Positions 16,857 through 25,584 of a stretch of DNA of 64,000 nt are shown in pieces. Position numbers and translations under genes: made by a program. The notes beneath the pieces are model-generated. The model was not told the DNA's origin, did no database searches, and saw nothing but the letters and a program-made list of their open reading frames with translations. The stretch spans positions 1 through 64,000 of the forward strand of contig CAJTER010000023.1 in NCBI GenBank assembly GCA_910575405.1. The letters are read 5' to 3'. This DNA is from Clostridia bacterium (GTDB taxonomy: Bacteria > Bacillota > Clostridia > Peptostreptococcales > Anaerovoracaceae). Within the stretch, counting starts at the first letter, position 1. The number at the start of each line of letters is the position of its first letter.

Positions 16857-17525
16857 TTAAAACTCAATTGCCAGAGCCCGAACCGGTGAGCCGTCCGCGT
16901 CTTCGATTTTCAGCGGAGCCGCAAGAAAGAAGGTTTCCTCCGGCAGATCCCATGCACCCACAAGCCCCAGGATGCACGGGATTCCGGATTTTTGGAATAT
17001 GTAATCCGGGAGTTCCAAATCTGCCGGCACAATATCCATCCCATCACGGGGATCTCCAAACATAGGGGCATCAATCGCAAAAGCTTTGATTCCCCGCTCC
17101 AGCAGATAGTTCGCGGATTCTACTGTAATAAAGGGGCTTTCCCAAGTATAGTTTTCTTCCCTGATGCGTTTGTCCCAGCCTGTGGCAAGGATGCAGATAT
17201 CGCCTCTTTCCAGCTTGTCAGCCCCTGCTGCTCTCAGCATTTCCGGTGTGATAGCGTAAAAGGGCTGTTCCCCGCAGGGAAGCCGCAGTACCTTTGCCTT
17301 TCCCGCGATTTTTTCAAGCTCTATGCTGTCCGCGCATTCGCCATCATCCCACCAGTGTTTTGCACATTCCAGATGCGTACCCGTATGGGAAGTCAATATG
17401 TGCTCTTTTGTAATGTATCCGTTCTCCTCAACGGTTGCCAGATATCTGCTCTGATACGGAACATAGGGCGTTCCGTAATACCACAGTTCTTCATTAATTG
17501 CTGCTGATAAATCATATATTTTCAA
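16857..17525 (-). CDS. Cyclase-family (kynurenine formamidase-like) hydrolase
   Basis: This 222-aa metal-dependent hydrolase has the cyclase-family signature HTGTHLECAKH. His47, His51 and His57 correspond to the metal ligands, and Glu53 replaces the usual Asp of HxGTHxDxPxH. A second region, AIDAPMFGDPRDG, also fits the family. Members open amide or lactam bonds such as N-formylkynurenine or isatin. It is cytoplasmic. The start is a TTG at 17525 behind GAGGAAATG. It is last in a leftward group with an M81 peptidase (54 bp upstream), MATE pump and LuxR regulator. It may work on the same class of amide or cyclic compounds as the 9-15 kb cluster. Confidence 0.82.
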   Translation of the reverse strand: MKIYDLSAAINEELWYYGTPYVPYQSRYLATVEENGYITKEHILTSHTGTHLECAKHWWDDGECADSIELEKIAGKAKVLRLPCGEQPFYAITPEMLRAAGADKLERGDICILATGWDKRIREENYTWESPFITVESANYLLERGIKAFAIDAPMFGDPRDGMDIVPADLELPDYIFQKSGIPCILGLVGAWDLPEETFFLAAPLKIEDADGSPVRALAIEF

Positions 17526-17579
17526 TTTTACATTTCCTCGCTTTCTGATCCGTATCCTATTCCAAAACCTGGTATTATA

Positions 17580-19067
17580 TTAGCCTCTTCCCCGGTAAGT
17601 CACATTTTTATCCAAGGGGTAAATGGGCCTGCGTATTTCTTTGAATTCTCCCAGCTTTGTTACATCGGGATTTGTTACACCGATACTGTCAATGGTGAGG
17701 AATTCCTTTACCATGTCCTTGTAAACCATTCTGTAGGATTCTCCCAGGCCTTTTCCCACGAGGATTTTATACTGCATGACATCCATATCCAAATACTGGA
17801 AGATGTTGATCATCTCGGTGCATGTTTTATTGGCCGTAACCACGATGTGAATGCCTTTATGCTCTACTACCGCAATCTTTCCCGGGTTCTGCAGATCGGC
17901 TTCGTTCCAGCAGGAAAGGGGAAGCTTTCCTTCATGAAGCTTTACCACTTTACCTGTGATTTCCATGGACTCGCCATGCCGCTGATCCGTTTTTCCTCCT
18001 AAGACTCCGTTCACCAGATTGCCTTCCCCTGCCTCAAAGGCCAGAGCTACGAATTCAGAATCGTAAATTGTCATTAATGCGGCAGAATCCGCCCCTTCCT
18101 GAATCAGCTGCTGCAGGATGTATGTTCCGTCTGCCGGTCCACCGCCCATGGGATCGTCCGCTTCATCAATAAAAGCGCATATCCCATCCGTCCGCTTTGC
18201 AAGCTCAAGGGCTTGTTTTACGGGGACAGTCTGGACAAAAAAGCTCTCCTTTTGCTCCCAGAAGTATTCTGCCATTTCCGCCGCAATTTCGTCTGCGCGT
18301 TTTTTGCAGGCCTCTTCTGCCACAACCACGGCTGAAGCGCCGGCATTTTTTGTATCGGAGCCGTAAAATCCGGCAAATGGGGAAACGTTTATGATCCCCT
18401 CTTCCTCTTCATATTGATAAGCCTTTTCCATAATAGGCTTCATTGCTCCGATGGAGGTGTCAGTTGAAATTGCCGGCAAAAGAAGCGGCGGCTGTTCATA
18501 TGTGCAGTAGGGCTTTACCGTTCCCTGAACGACTTTGTCAAGCAGTGCAGCTGCCTCATATTCCCGTTCGTACTGGTCGGCATGGGGCTGGGTATTGTAG
18601 CCGAAGATGCCGTTAACCGTTGTAATCATATCCTGTGATATATTGGCGTGAAGATCGTGCACTGTCATAATAGGGATTTCCCGCCCAATAGCTTTGCGGA
18701 TGGTTTTTAGGATATCGCCTTCACAGTCGGAAATTTCCTCCGATACAATCGCACCGTGCAGATGCAGCAAAATGCCGTCTGCGTGCTCCTTTTTTAAAGG
18801 GTCGCACAGCTGCGCTTTTATCAGCTCATAAGTCTCCTTTTCTATGGGCCCCGCAGGTACGGCAAAGGCGGTTACAAGGGGAAGAATCTCCCAGCCCTTT
18901 TCCTCCGCGTAATCAATAAATCCTCCCAACACCCGCTTGTCGTGGCGGTGTCTATCTACCAGCTCCTCCGGCTTTGTGTAGATAAATTCCTCAAACTTCT
19001 GCAAATTAATGATTTCCGAGCTAAAACTGTTTCCTTCGTGTACAAATCCTCCGATCGCAACTCTCAT
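17580..19067 (-). CDS. M81-family metallopeptidase (MlrC-like)
   Basis: A 495-aa protein of the MlrC/DUF1485 family, first known from microcystin degradation. It begins MRVAIGGFVHEGNSFSSE. It carries HLHGAIVSE, VHDLHANIS and GYNTQPHADQYER, the His/Asp-rich segments that bind metal, and a C-terminal MlrC_C domain (from about 290, CAFIDEADDPMGGGPADGT). The ATG at 19067 follows AAAGGAGGAAATC; six extra codons upstream are unlikely. It is predicted cytoplasmic. It lies 33 bp after the MATE gene and 54 bp before the cyclase-family gene, so the three are probably one operon. The natural substrate is unknown; a linear peptide or amide is likely. Confidence 0.88.
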   Translation of the reverse strand: MRVAIGGFVHEGNSFSSEIINLQKFEEFIYTKPEELVDRHRHDKRVLGGFIDYAEEKGWEILPLVTAFAVPAGPIEKETYELIKAQLCDPLKKEHADGILLHLHGAIVSEEISDCEGDILKTIRKAIGREIPIMTVHDLHANISQDMITTVNGIFGYNTQPHADQYEREYEAAALLDKVVQGTVKPYCTYEQPPLLLPAISTDTSIGAMKPIMEKAYQYEEEEGIINVSPFAGFYGSDTKNAGASAVVVAEEACKKRADEIAAEMAEYFWEQKESFFVQTVPVKQALELAKRTDGICAFIDEADDPMGGGPADGTYILQQLIQEGADSAALMTIYDSEFVALAFEAGEGNLVNGVLGGKTDQRHGESMEITGKVVKLHEGKLPLSCWNEADLQNPGKIAVVEHKGIHIVVTANKTCTEMINIFQYLDMDVMQYKILVGKGLGESYRMVYKDMVKEFLTIDSIGVTNPDVTKLGEFKEIRRPIYPLDKNVTYRGRG

Positions 19068-19100
19068 GATTTCCTCCTTTTTCACTTCACTTATTCATTT

Positions 19101-20483
19101 TTATCCCCTTAAAGCATTCTCTTTTTTCGAAATCCGTTTTAATTCCATAGCCATGCAGACAACAGCCACGATACATGCCAGAATATCAGCAAAAGGCTGG
19201 GCCATCCATACGCCGCTGAGTCCGAACAGCTTTGGAATCACAAGCAGCATGGGCACTGCGAAGATCAGCACTCTTGTAGTGGAATTGAGTATTGCCAGTT
19301 TGTTGTTTTCAATCGCAATATAATATCCGCCCACCAGCGTTGCTACGCTTCCAAAGGCAAAAGCCAGAATATAAATCCGCATCGCGGATACCGTAATATC
19401 GGTAAGCTCGCCTGTTCCTCCAGCAAAGATCGCCACTACTGGCTTTGCTGCCAGCAGCACGACAATCTCCATGGCCAGCAGCGCTATAAAGCTCTGGATA
19501 ACCCCAACCTTCAGCAGCTTTTTCAGCCTTCCATTTTCACCCGCCCCATAGTTGACGCTGGCAATGGGCTGAATGCCCAGTGTCAGGCCGCCGCTCACCA
19601 GACCGTTCATCACATAAGTAATGTAAGCGTTAAAGATTCCAAATGCCGCAATATGCAGATCCGTTCCGCCATAGGCAATAATTTCTCTGTTGATAATAAC
19701 TGTTGTGATAAGTGGGCAGAAGTTAAAGAGCATCATGGGAAAACCAATTTTAATGGATTCCCAAAGGTAATCAGCTCTCAGCCGCAGGTTTTCTTTTGAC
19801 AGCTGAAATGGGTTTTTTGTTCCCTGAAGATAAGGAACCAGAAATACAGTTCCCGCAATACCGGTTACAAAGCTTACTGCGGATGCTGCCGTTGCAATCC
19901 CCATTTTGAAAACCAGAACATATTCTGCTGCAATAGCTCCAATGCCGGCGGCAATGAAAAAAATCATCGCCACGCGGGGCTTTTCCGCCAGCCTGCAAAA
20001 GTAATACGCGATCTGCCCCAATACGCTCAGCGGCAGACAGGAAAAGAATACAAGGGCATAGGATCTGGCGTATGGCAGGATAGCGTCCGTTGCCCCCAGA
20101 AACCGCAGCAGCGGGTTAATGCAGGCAATACATACTGCCGAAATGATTACCGAAACAACCAGGCCAAACAGCAGCACTGTTCCATAGACATTTCTGGCCT
20201 CATTGCTCTGCCCCTGCCCCAGCTTGATCCCCGCCAGAGTAGAAGCTCCGACACCAAGCATTGCGCAAAGCCCCATTGCGAAATACATCATTGTAACGCA
20301 TACTCCAATAGCGCCTAACGCCAATTCACCCACACCATTTCCCATCATGATTCCGTCCAAAATAACCGCCAAACAGGAAAAGCCCACACCAGCACAGGCC
20401 ATGAGCCCGTATTTCCAAAATAATTTGGTTATCCCTCCCCTCAGCAGTTCCTTGCTTTCATTCAAGGTCCTTTCTTCCGACAT
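19101..20483 (-). CDS. MATE-family multidrug/metabolite transporter
   Basis: A 460-aa membrane protein with about 12 helices in two MatE repeats, beginning MSEERTLNESKELLRGGITKLFWKYG. Family members exchange cations for drugs or metabolites. The ATG at 20483 follows GGGAGGTG, preferable to the longer frame from 20510. The GxGE and PxASVNYGAGE-like segments are typical of the MepA/NorM group. It sits upstream of the M81 peptidase and cyclase genes, and its neighbour is a LuxR-type regulator on the same strand, so it may export or import the compound those enzymes handle. Confidence 0.88.
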   Translation of the reverse strand: MSEERTLNESKELLRGGITKLFWKYGLMACAGVGFSCLAVILDGIMMGNGVGELALGAIGVCVTMMYFAMGLCAMLGVGASTLAGIKLGQGQSNEARNVYGTVLLFGLVVSVIISAVCIACINPLLRFLGATDAILPYARSYALVFFSCLPLSVLGQIAYYFCRLAEKPRVAMIFFIAAGIGAIAAEYVLVFKMGIATAASAVSFVTGIAGTVFLVPYLQGTKNPFQLSKENLRLRADYLWESIKIGFPMMLFNFCPLITTVIINREIIAYGGTDLHIAAFGIFNAYITYVMNGLVSGGLTLGIQPIASVNYGAGENGRLKKLLKVGVIQSFIALLAMEIVVLLAAKPVVAIFAGGTGELTDITVSAMRIYILAFAFGSVATLVGGYYIAIENNKLAILNSTTRVLIFAVPMLLVIPKLFGLSGVWMAQPFADILACIVAVVCMAMELKRISKKENALRG

Positions 20484-20685
20484 ATGAACACCTCCCATCG
20501 TTCGTCGCAAAGCGCAGCTTGTTTTGTTATTTAAAAGTATACTATTTTCTGAAAATTATCTAAATTGTTCAAAATACTGAAAATTCCCGCAGTTCTTGTC
20601 CTTCTTGCCCTTTCTATAGTCCTTTTGTACACCATATTTGCGTTTTTTTGTATACCAAAAGGAAGAAACGCAATGTTTCCCCCAT

Positions 20686-20723
20686 GAAAAAAAGCGGTCT
20701 CCTTTCTATAAGGATATCCGCTT
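20686..20723 (-). terminator. Terminator of the LuxR-type regulator gene
   Basis: On the minus strand AAGCGG...CCGCTTTTTTTC. It lies about 50 bp after the regulator stop and separates it from the MATE operon. Confidence 0.6.
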
Positions 20724-20773
20724 ATCAGCTCTGCTTGTATCGGATTGTTTGGCTTGACGCAAATGCCCACAGC

Positions 20774-21523
20774 CTACACCTGGGAGGAAATCAATTTGAT
20801 CAGTTCACCCCTGCTGGCGACCTGGAATTTTGAAAGAATGCTATACACATGTTTTTTGGCGGTGGATTGAGAAATACAAAAGACTTCGCTCAGATCATCG
20901 TTGGAATATCCCTTTAAAACATATGGTATGATTTCCTTTTCCCGCTGAGAAAGCTTCGCGTACTGTTTCATGGTTTTATAATCAAAAAAACGATTAGGCT
21001 GTTCGATCAGCAGACGCTTTATCATGTACTCCAAATGACCGATGAACAAGTCGAGAATATACAAATCACGGTTAGAAAGCATACCATTTTTGTCATCCCG
21101 AAAGATGGTAATGCAGACGATCAGCGAGTTTTCCAGTTTTAAAATCAGTCCGCCGCTGTATTTTATACCCCGCGGCAGGAGCCAGTTCCGGTACATATCC
21201 GTTTTCTGCTTTTGCTCTTCCCGAATCAAATCACTGTCCCGGTATGAAGTGGATTTTGGAAAGCTCAATACCTCATTGGTATAATCCTGCTCCGCGTATG
21301 TTTCGTTGTATTCCCGAATAGTATCTTCATCCATGTTAATCGCCGCGTATTGCTGCTCCCGCACAGTGTAGCCGTTGTCTATAATTGTAAAAATCGCAGA
21401 GTGGAAGGGAATCAGCTTTCGAATCAGCAGCAGGAAATACTCACCCAACTGCCGCAGGCTATTTGCCGCATAAACTTCACGAATTACATCGTTAATAAAT
21501 AACCATTCTTTTTCTGCCAGCAT
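20774..21523 (-). CDS. LuxR-type transcriptional regulator
   Basis: A 249-aa regulator. The N-terminal part (about 1-175) is a GAF/PAS-like sensory region without a receiver Asp motif. The C-terminal LuxR HTH (about 185-245) reads LSQREKEIIPYVLKGYSNDDLSEVFCISQSTAKKHVYSILSKF. The ATG at 21523 is 9 nt after GGAGG; a GTG two codons upstream is too close. It precedes the MATE-M81-cyclase genes on the same strand with a terminator between, so it probably regulates them from its own transcript. The signal is unknown. Confidence 0.82.
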   Translation of the reverse strand: MLAEKEWLFINDVIREVYAANSLRQLGEYFLLLIRKLIPFHSAIFTIIDNGYTVREQQYAAINMDEDTIREYNETYAEQDYTNEVLSFPKSTSYRDSDLIREEQKQKTDMYRNWLLPRGIKYSGGLILKLENSLIVCITIFRDDKNGMLSNRDLYILDLFIGHLEYMIKRLLIEQPNRFFDYKTMKQYAKLSQREKEIIPYVLKGYSNDDLSEVFCISQSTAKKHVYSILSKFQVASRGELIKLISSQV

Positions 21524-21642
21524 CAGCACCTACCTCCCTGATATGATAGGGATATTGTAACATGGCCCTTTGTCTAAAGCCAGCGGATTCAAGAATTCCT
21601 TTGCATGGATATTATTGGCCGCCCCAGTACATTTTTCATTCC

Positions 21643-21692
21643 AAAAAGAAAAGGCAGGAAACTGCCGATCCTCTCGGCTCCTCTGCCTTTTC
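21643..21692 (-). terminator. Terminator of the AGCS symporter gene
   Basis: On the minus strand GAAAAGGCAG...CTGCCTTTTCTTTTT, a strong GC stem 24 bp after the stop codon. Confidence 0.75.
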
Positions 21693-21715
21693 TTCATCTG
21701 CCTCAGATACAGCTC

Positions 21716-23272
21716 TCAGGCGTTTTTCGATTCAGAAGCCTTCCCCTCAGCCTGATGTTTTTTCTCAAGGAGCGCCCCGTATTTTTCTTTTACAATATCG
21801 TCCCAGAGATCCGCGTCCCTGATGCCGCAGTCCTCGGGCTCAAACACTGGGTCAAGTCCCAGTTTTTTCTGCCGTTCATAGTCCTTGAGGAGCCTAGCCG
21901 CAATTCCAGACAGGATCAGCAGCGCGATGAGGTTGATCCAGCACATGATGCCGACGCCGATATCCGCTGTATTCCATGCTGCTGCCGAGGATCTTGTGGC
22001 GCCTACCAGCACGATGAGAATGAGAATAATGCGGAATACAAAGGTCATCAGCTTGCGGACGCCTTCGCTCTTGTTTTTCAGGATATAGGAAACGTTCATA
22101 TCCGTGTACAGTACAAAGGAAAGCAGTGTGGTGAAGGCAAAGAAAAAGATTGCAATGGTAATAAAGATGGAGCCGACTCCCGAAAATGCGGAGTCTATGG
22201 CGCTCTGGGTAAATCCAACTCCCGCTGCCATGCCCGGAAGGTGTTCGGTAATCATTTCACCGGTTTTTTCATTTGTTACATTGTACATGCCGGTGGATAA
22301 AATCATGATGGCCGTGGCTGTGCAGACAAAGAGGGTATCCACGTAAACGGAAAAGGACTGGGCAAGGCCCTGCTTTGCCGGATGGGAGACTTCCGCGGAA
22401 GCGGATGCGTGGGCGCCTGAGCCGTAGCCTGCTTCGTTGGAATAGATGCCTCGTTTCACCCCCCACATGACCGTGCTTCCCCAAATGGCTCCATAAACAG
22501 CGTTCATTTTAAAAGCGCAGCTGAAAATAAGGCCGAACATGGACGGGATCTGCCGGAAGTTGATGGCCAGGATAACCAGGGCCAATAAAATATAGATAAT
22601 TGCCATAACCGGTACGATCAGTTCCGCTACTCTTCCCAGTCTCTTGGCGCCGCCAAAGGCGACTACTGCTACGCAGACTGCCATTGCAAAGCCGCCGATC
22701 CATGGATTCAGATCAAATGCGTTATGTGCTGCATCGGCAAAGTTAAAGGCCTGAATCGTCGGCCCGGTGATGCCGTTGGCCAGGATGGCTGCCAGAGCAA
22801 AAATGGAAGCGAAGATCTTGGCCGCTCTGCTTCCGCCCATTCCTTTTTCAATGTAGTAAGCCGGACCGCCTTTGTATTCATCGTCAATGCGAATTTTGTA
22901 GGTCTGAGCCAGCGCGGATTCGGAAAAAGCGGTGCCCGCCCCGATAAAGGCAATGACCCACATCCAGAAGACGGCTCCCGGGCCTCCGAAGCAAATTGCT
23001 GTAGCAACGCCCGCAATATTTCCTACGCCTACGCGGCCGCCCAGGGCAAGGGCAAAGGCTTGAAAGGAAGACATTCCTTCTTTGCTGGTTCTATCTTCTC
23101 TCTTGCGATCCTTTCCCAGTAAAAAGTGCACCATGTCTTTGATCAGCCGGATCTGGGGAAACTTCATGCGAAGTGAAAAATAAAGGCCGGTTCCCAGCGC
23201 CAGAATGGTAAGGGGTACTGCCCATATGACATTGTACACCTGTGCGGTAAGGTTATCTAAAACTGCTGTCAT
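21716..23272 (-). CDS. AGCS-family sodium:alanine/glutamine symporter (GlnT/AlsT-like)
   Basis: This 518-aa protein with about 11 membrane helices belongs to the alanine-or-glycine:cation symporter family. Hallmarks are the early GTGLYFSLRMKFPQIR, ALGGRVGVGNIAGVATAICFGGPGAVFWMW and GGPAYYIEKGMG segments. The ATG at 23272 follows GAAAGGAGAATCAAAA. The gene lies directly downstream of a GlnL-like response regulator and GlnK-like kinase, the same association as Bacillus subtilis glnK-glnL and glnT. I therefore infer Na+-driven glutamine or alanine uptake induced through that pair. Three phased TTTTTG repeats sit about 80 bp upstream. No glutaminase is in the window. Confidence 0.9.
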   Translation of the reverse strand: MTAVLDNLTAQVYNVIWAVPLTILALGTGLYFSLRMKFPQIRLIKDMVHFLLGKDRKREDRTSKEGMSSFQAFALALGGRVGVGNIAGVATAICFGGPGAVFWMWVIAFIGAGTAFSESALAQTYKIRIDDEYKGGPAYYIEKGMGGSRAAKIFASIFALAAILANGITGPTIQAFNFADAAHNAFDLNPWIGGFAMAVCVAVVAFGGAKRLGRVAELIVPVMAIIYILLALVILAINFRQIPSMFGLIFSCAFKMNAVYGAIWGSTVMWGVKRGIYSNEAGYGSGAHASASAEVSHPAKQGLAQSFSVYVDTLFVCTATAIMILSTGMYNVTNEKTGEMITEHLPGMAAGVGFTQSAIDSAFSGVGSIFITIAIFFFAFTTLLSFVLYTDMNVSYILKNKSEGVRKLMTFVFRIILILIVLVGATRSSAAAWNTADIGVGIMCWINLIALLILSGIAARLLKDYERQKKLGLDPVFEPEDCGIRDADLWDDIVKEKYGALLEKKHQAEGKASESKNA

Positions 23273-23333
23273 TTTTGATTCTCCTTTCAAATCAAATTTG
23301 TGATAAAAATAAAGTAATGTATGAATTATCTTT

Positions 23334-23380
23334 ATCATAGCAGCAGGCTTCAAAAAAACTCAAAAAAGCGCAAAAAGTGT
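23334..23380 (-). promoter_or_regulatory. Candidate GlnL-binding repeats and -10 box upstream of the AGCS gene
   Basis: On the minus strand TTTTTG-N4-TTTTTG-N4-TTTTTG (23380-23351) has an exact 10-bp period, followed by a TATGAT -10 candidate (23339-23334). The described B. subtilis GlnL target, as I recall it, is TTTTGT-N4-TTTTGT with the same period. The repeats overlap a possible -35, suitable for activation by a phosphorylated regulator. Confidence 0.6.
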
Positions 23381-23453
23381 CTGAATTTTTTCACATTTAC
23401 TTTACATATGTTATTCGCTCTTTATCATACGCCCTTTTGCACATCCCGCAAAG

Positions 23454-24308
23454 CTACAGCAGAGATTTTCGGTACAGCAGCAGGCCTTCTATAAATTTTG
23501 CCACATTAACCCGCCCTTTTCCTACCCGGGTTCCTTTGATATAGTCCATTTCTTCCCGAATATTTCGGAAGTCAAAGACATAGCCGGCATAAGTCTGAAG
23601 GATCTCGTTTCCATAATCCTCAATTGCCAGAGCAGCCGCGTTAGACAGCCCCTTTTTCATGGCCCGCCGCATCCGCTGTTCCAAATTTTTAGGAAGCTCC
23701 TCCTTTTCTTCTGCCAGATGCACCAGGACTTCCCGGCTGTAGGATTTCTCATGGTCGATCAAATACTGGCATACGTGCAGAATATCGGCTGTCCCCTTCT
23801 CCCCCAGCATTCCCAGATTACCCAGGAGCAGATTGATCTCATAGAGACTGTCCTCCTGCTTTTCCGGCTGTTTTTCCGGTACTGGGCGTTCAGCCTCCGA
23901 AGCGTCAAATACATCCTTGATGTGGTTTACAAGATTGCCCATACGGATCTTTTCCGCAACATGATTGAGTACCTGTTCCACCTCAATAATATTGATGGGC
24001 TTTGTAATAAAAAATTCTACTCCAGCCTGATAAGCCTGCCCGATCATGTCTTTGTCCAGAACTTTGGAAATCATAATAAAGGTAATGTCCGGTTTTCGGG
24101 CCCTGACTTTTCCCACCAGCTCAATTCCATCCATTTTGCTCATCAGCAGATCGGCCAGCACAATGTCCGGGTTCAGTGCCAGAATGTCCTTCACCGCCTG
24201 TTCTGGATCCGTTTCATAACCGACCGTTTCTCCCAGCCCCCGGCTTTCCACAATGTTTTCCAAGGCCTTTACCATTCCTATTTCATCATCCACGATATAG
24301 TATCTCAT
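23454..24308 (-). CDS. glnL: GlnL/YcbB-type response regulator
   Basis: A 284-aa regulator. The CheY-like receiver (about 1-120) has DDE acidic residues near the start, the phospho-acceptor Asp in DIVLADLLMSKMDG, and Lys in FITKPIN. The C-terminal YcbB domain (about 150-284) includes NAAALAIEDYGNEILQTYAGYVFDF and TRVGKGRVNVAKFIEGLL, typical of B. subtilis GlnL. The ATG at 24308 follows AGGAGGAAGCCG. The gene overlaps the kinase gene by 23 bp. In Bacillus, GlnL activates glutaminase and a glutamine transporter in response to glutamine; here the adjacent AGCS gene is the obvious target. The symbol is assigned by domain and context. Confidence 0.83.
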   Translation of the reverse strand: MRYYIVDDEIGMVKALENIVESRGLGETVGYETDPEQAVKDILALNPDIVLADLLMSKMDGIELVGKVRARKPDITFIMISKVLDKDMIGQAYQAGVEFFITKPINIIEVEQVLNHVAEKIRMGNLVNHIKDVFDASEAERPVPEKQPEKQEDSLYEINLLLGNLGMLGEKGTADILHVCQYLIDHEKSYSREVLVHLAEEKEELPKNLEQRMRRAMKKGLSNAAALAIEDYGNEILQTYAGYVFDFRNIREEMDYIKGTRVGKGRVNVAKFIEGLLLYRKSLL

Positions 24309-25584
24309 CGGCTTCCTCCTCAAAAACAGTTTTCGGTATTTTTACAGTGAACTGTGTGAATTTACCTTTTTCGCTTTCCACCTGCAGGGTTCCGTGAAAG
24401 ATGTCTTCCACATAATCTTTCACCAGGGTGAGGCCAAGACCCCGCTGGATATTCCCGGTCTGAGCATTGAATTTCGTCGAATATCCGTCAAAAAATATGG
24501 TCTCTAGCTGCTCCGTATCAAGGCCCGGGCCGCTGTCCCATACGGAGAGGACATAATGCTTTTCGTCCTCCTGCACGCTGAGAACAATATGGCCACCGCC
24601 TGTGCCTATGGCTTCTGCCGCGTTGAGCAGTAGGTTGCGCATAATGGACATGATTTTAAAATATTGGGGAACAAAGAATTCTGACTGTATGTTGACCGAT
24701 AGCCTGGCGTTATACCCTCTCTGTTTCATGATACTTTCCAGACTGGATTTTTCGATTGCGGCAATTTCGCTGATGCTGAGCCCCCGTTTTCCAATATCGT
24801 CCAGAAACGTATCCTTCAGTACACTGATGATTCCCTGGTAGCCGCCTTTTACTTCATGGGCATTCTTGGAAATGTCCAAAGACTGGCTGCGAAGCTCTTT
24901 GGGAATATCCAGCTGTTCCATGGCTTTGTAGAGACTGTATGCCTGCCGCATGATGTCCTCAATTTCGGCTGCGTTTTTTTCCATCACATGCAGCTCACTT
25001 TCAAAGACAGAGGCCTGGACGGCAAGACGCTGAAATTCCCTGTCCTGCTCTCCTTTTACCAGCAGGTTGGAATAGGCTTCCATGGCAAGAAGGATGATCC
25101 GCAGCAGTAAGGTGCGGACCAGGGCGATGATAAACAGGGAAATGATGGTGCCTACGGTAAAGAGGAACTCCCCATGGATTAGGCTCCGCATGGACAGCTC
25201 CACTGCGTTGGATATGAAGTCGCAGGAAAAGGCTACATAAGGGAAATTGCGGATAGTGGACGGTTCTTTTACGATATATTTATAAATCAGGGTGTAGAGA
25301 ATTCCGTAGGAGAAGAAAAAGGCCATATCCGGCAGGGTTCTGAGGGCGGTCAGGCCCGGGGAACCTTCTTCAATCATCATAAACAGCATCCTCAGCAGGG
25401 GCGAGAAAATTCCCGAGCAGACTGCGATGTACAGAGGCGACAGATCCTTGTAGCAGTAGATGAAGATGCCCATGACCAGAATCGACATGGCTATGATAAA
25501 GCCGTCTGTAATAAAATTAAAATGGATCTGGGCTGCTAATGATACGAATGTGGCGATATATACGGTCTTTTTCAGCTTCATCAT
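24286..25584 (-). CDS. glnK: GlnK/YcbA-type membrane histidine kinase
   Basis: A 432-aa sensor kinase with about six N-terminal membrane helices (about 5-190) and no large extracellular domain. A dimerisation helix carries the likely phospho-His in KNAHEVKGGY. The HATPase domain has the N-box LLLNAAEAIG and DSGPGL. It is predicted to sense glutamine and phosphorylate the GlnL-like regulator. The ATG at 25584 overlaps the stop of the upstream YhcG gene (TGATG) and follows GGGAGGAATTG. That ribosome site lies in a 22-bp sequence repeated beyond the YhcG gene, so the kinase gene's original leader appears to have been split by the YhcG insertion. Confidence 0.82.
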   Translation of the reverse strand: MMKLKKTVYIATFVSLAAQIHFNFITDGFIIAMSILVMGIFIYCYKDLSPLYIAVCSGIFSPLLRMLFMMIEEGSPGLTALRTLPDMAFFFSYGILYTLIYKYIVKEPSTIRNFPYVAFSCDFISNAVELSMRSLIHGEFLFTVGTIISLFIIALVRTLLLRIILLAMEAYSNLLVKGEQDREFQRLAVQASVFESELHVMEKNAAEIEDIMRQAYSLYKAMEQLDIPKELRSQSLDISKNAHEVKGGYQGIISVLKDTFLDDIGKRGLSISEIAAIEKSSLESIMKQRGYNARLSVNIQSEFFVPQYFKIMSIMRNLLLNAAEAIGTGGGHIVLSVQEDEKHYVLSVWDSGPGLDTEQLETIFFDGYSTKFNAQTGNIQRGLGLTLVKDYVEDIFHGTLQVESEKGKFTQFTVKIPKTVFEEEADEILYRG

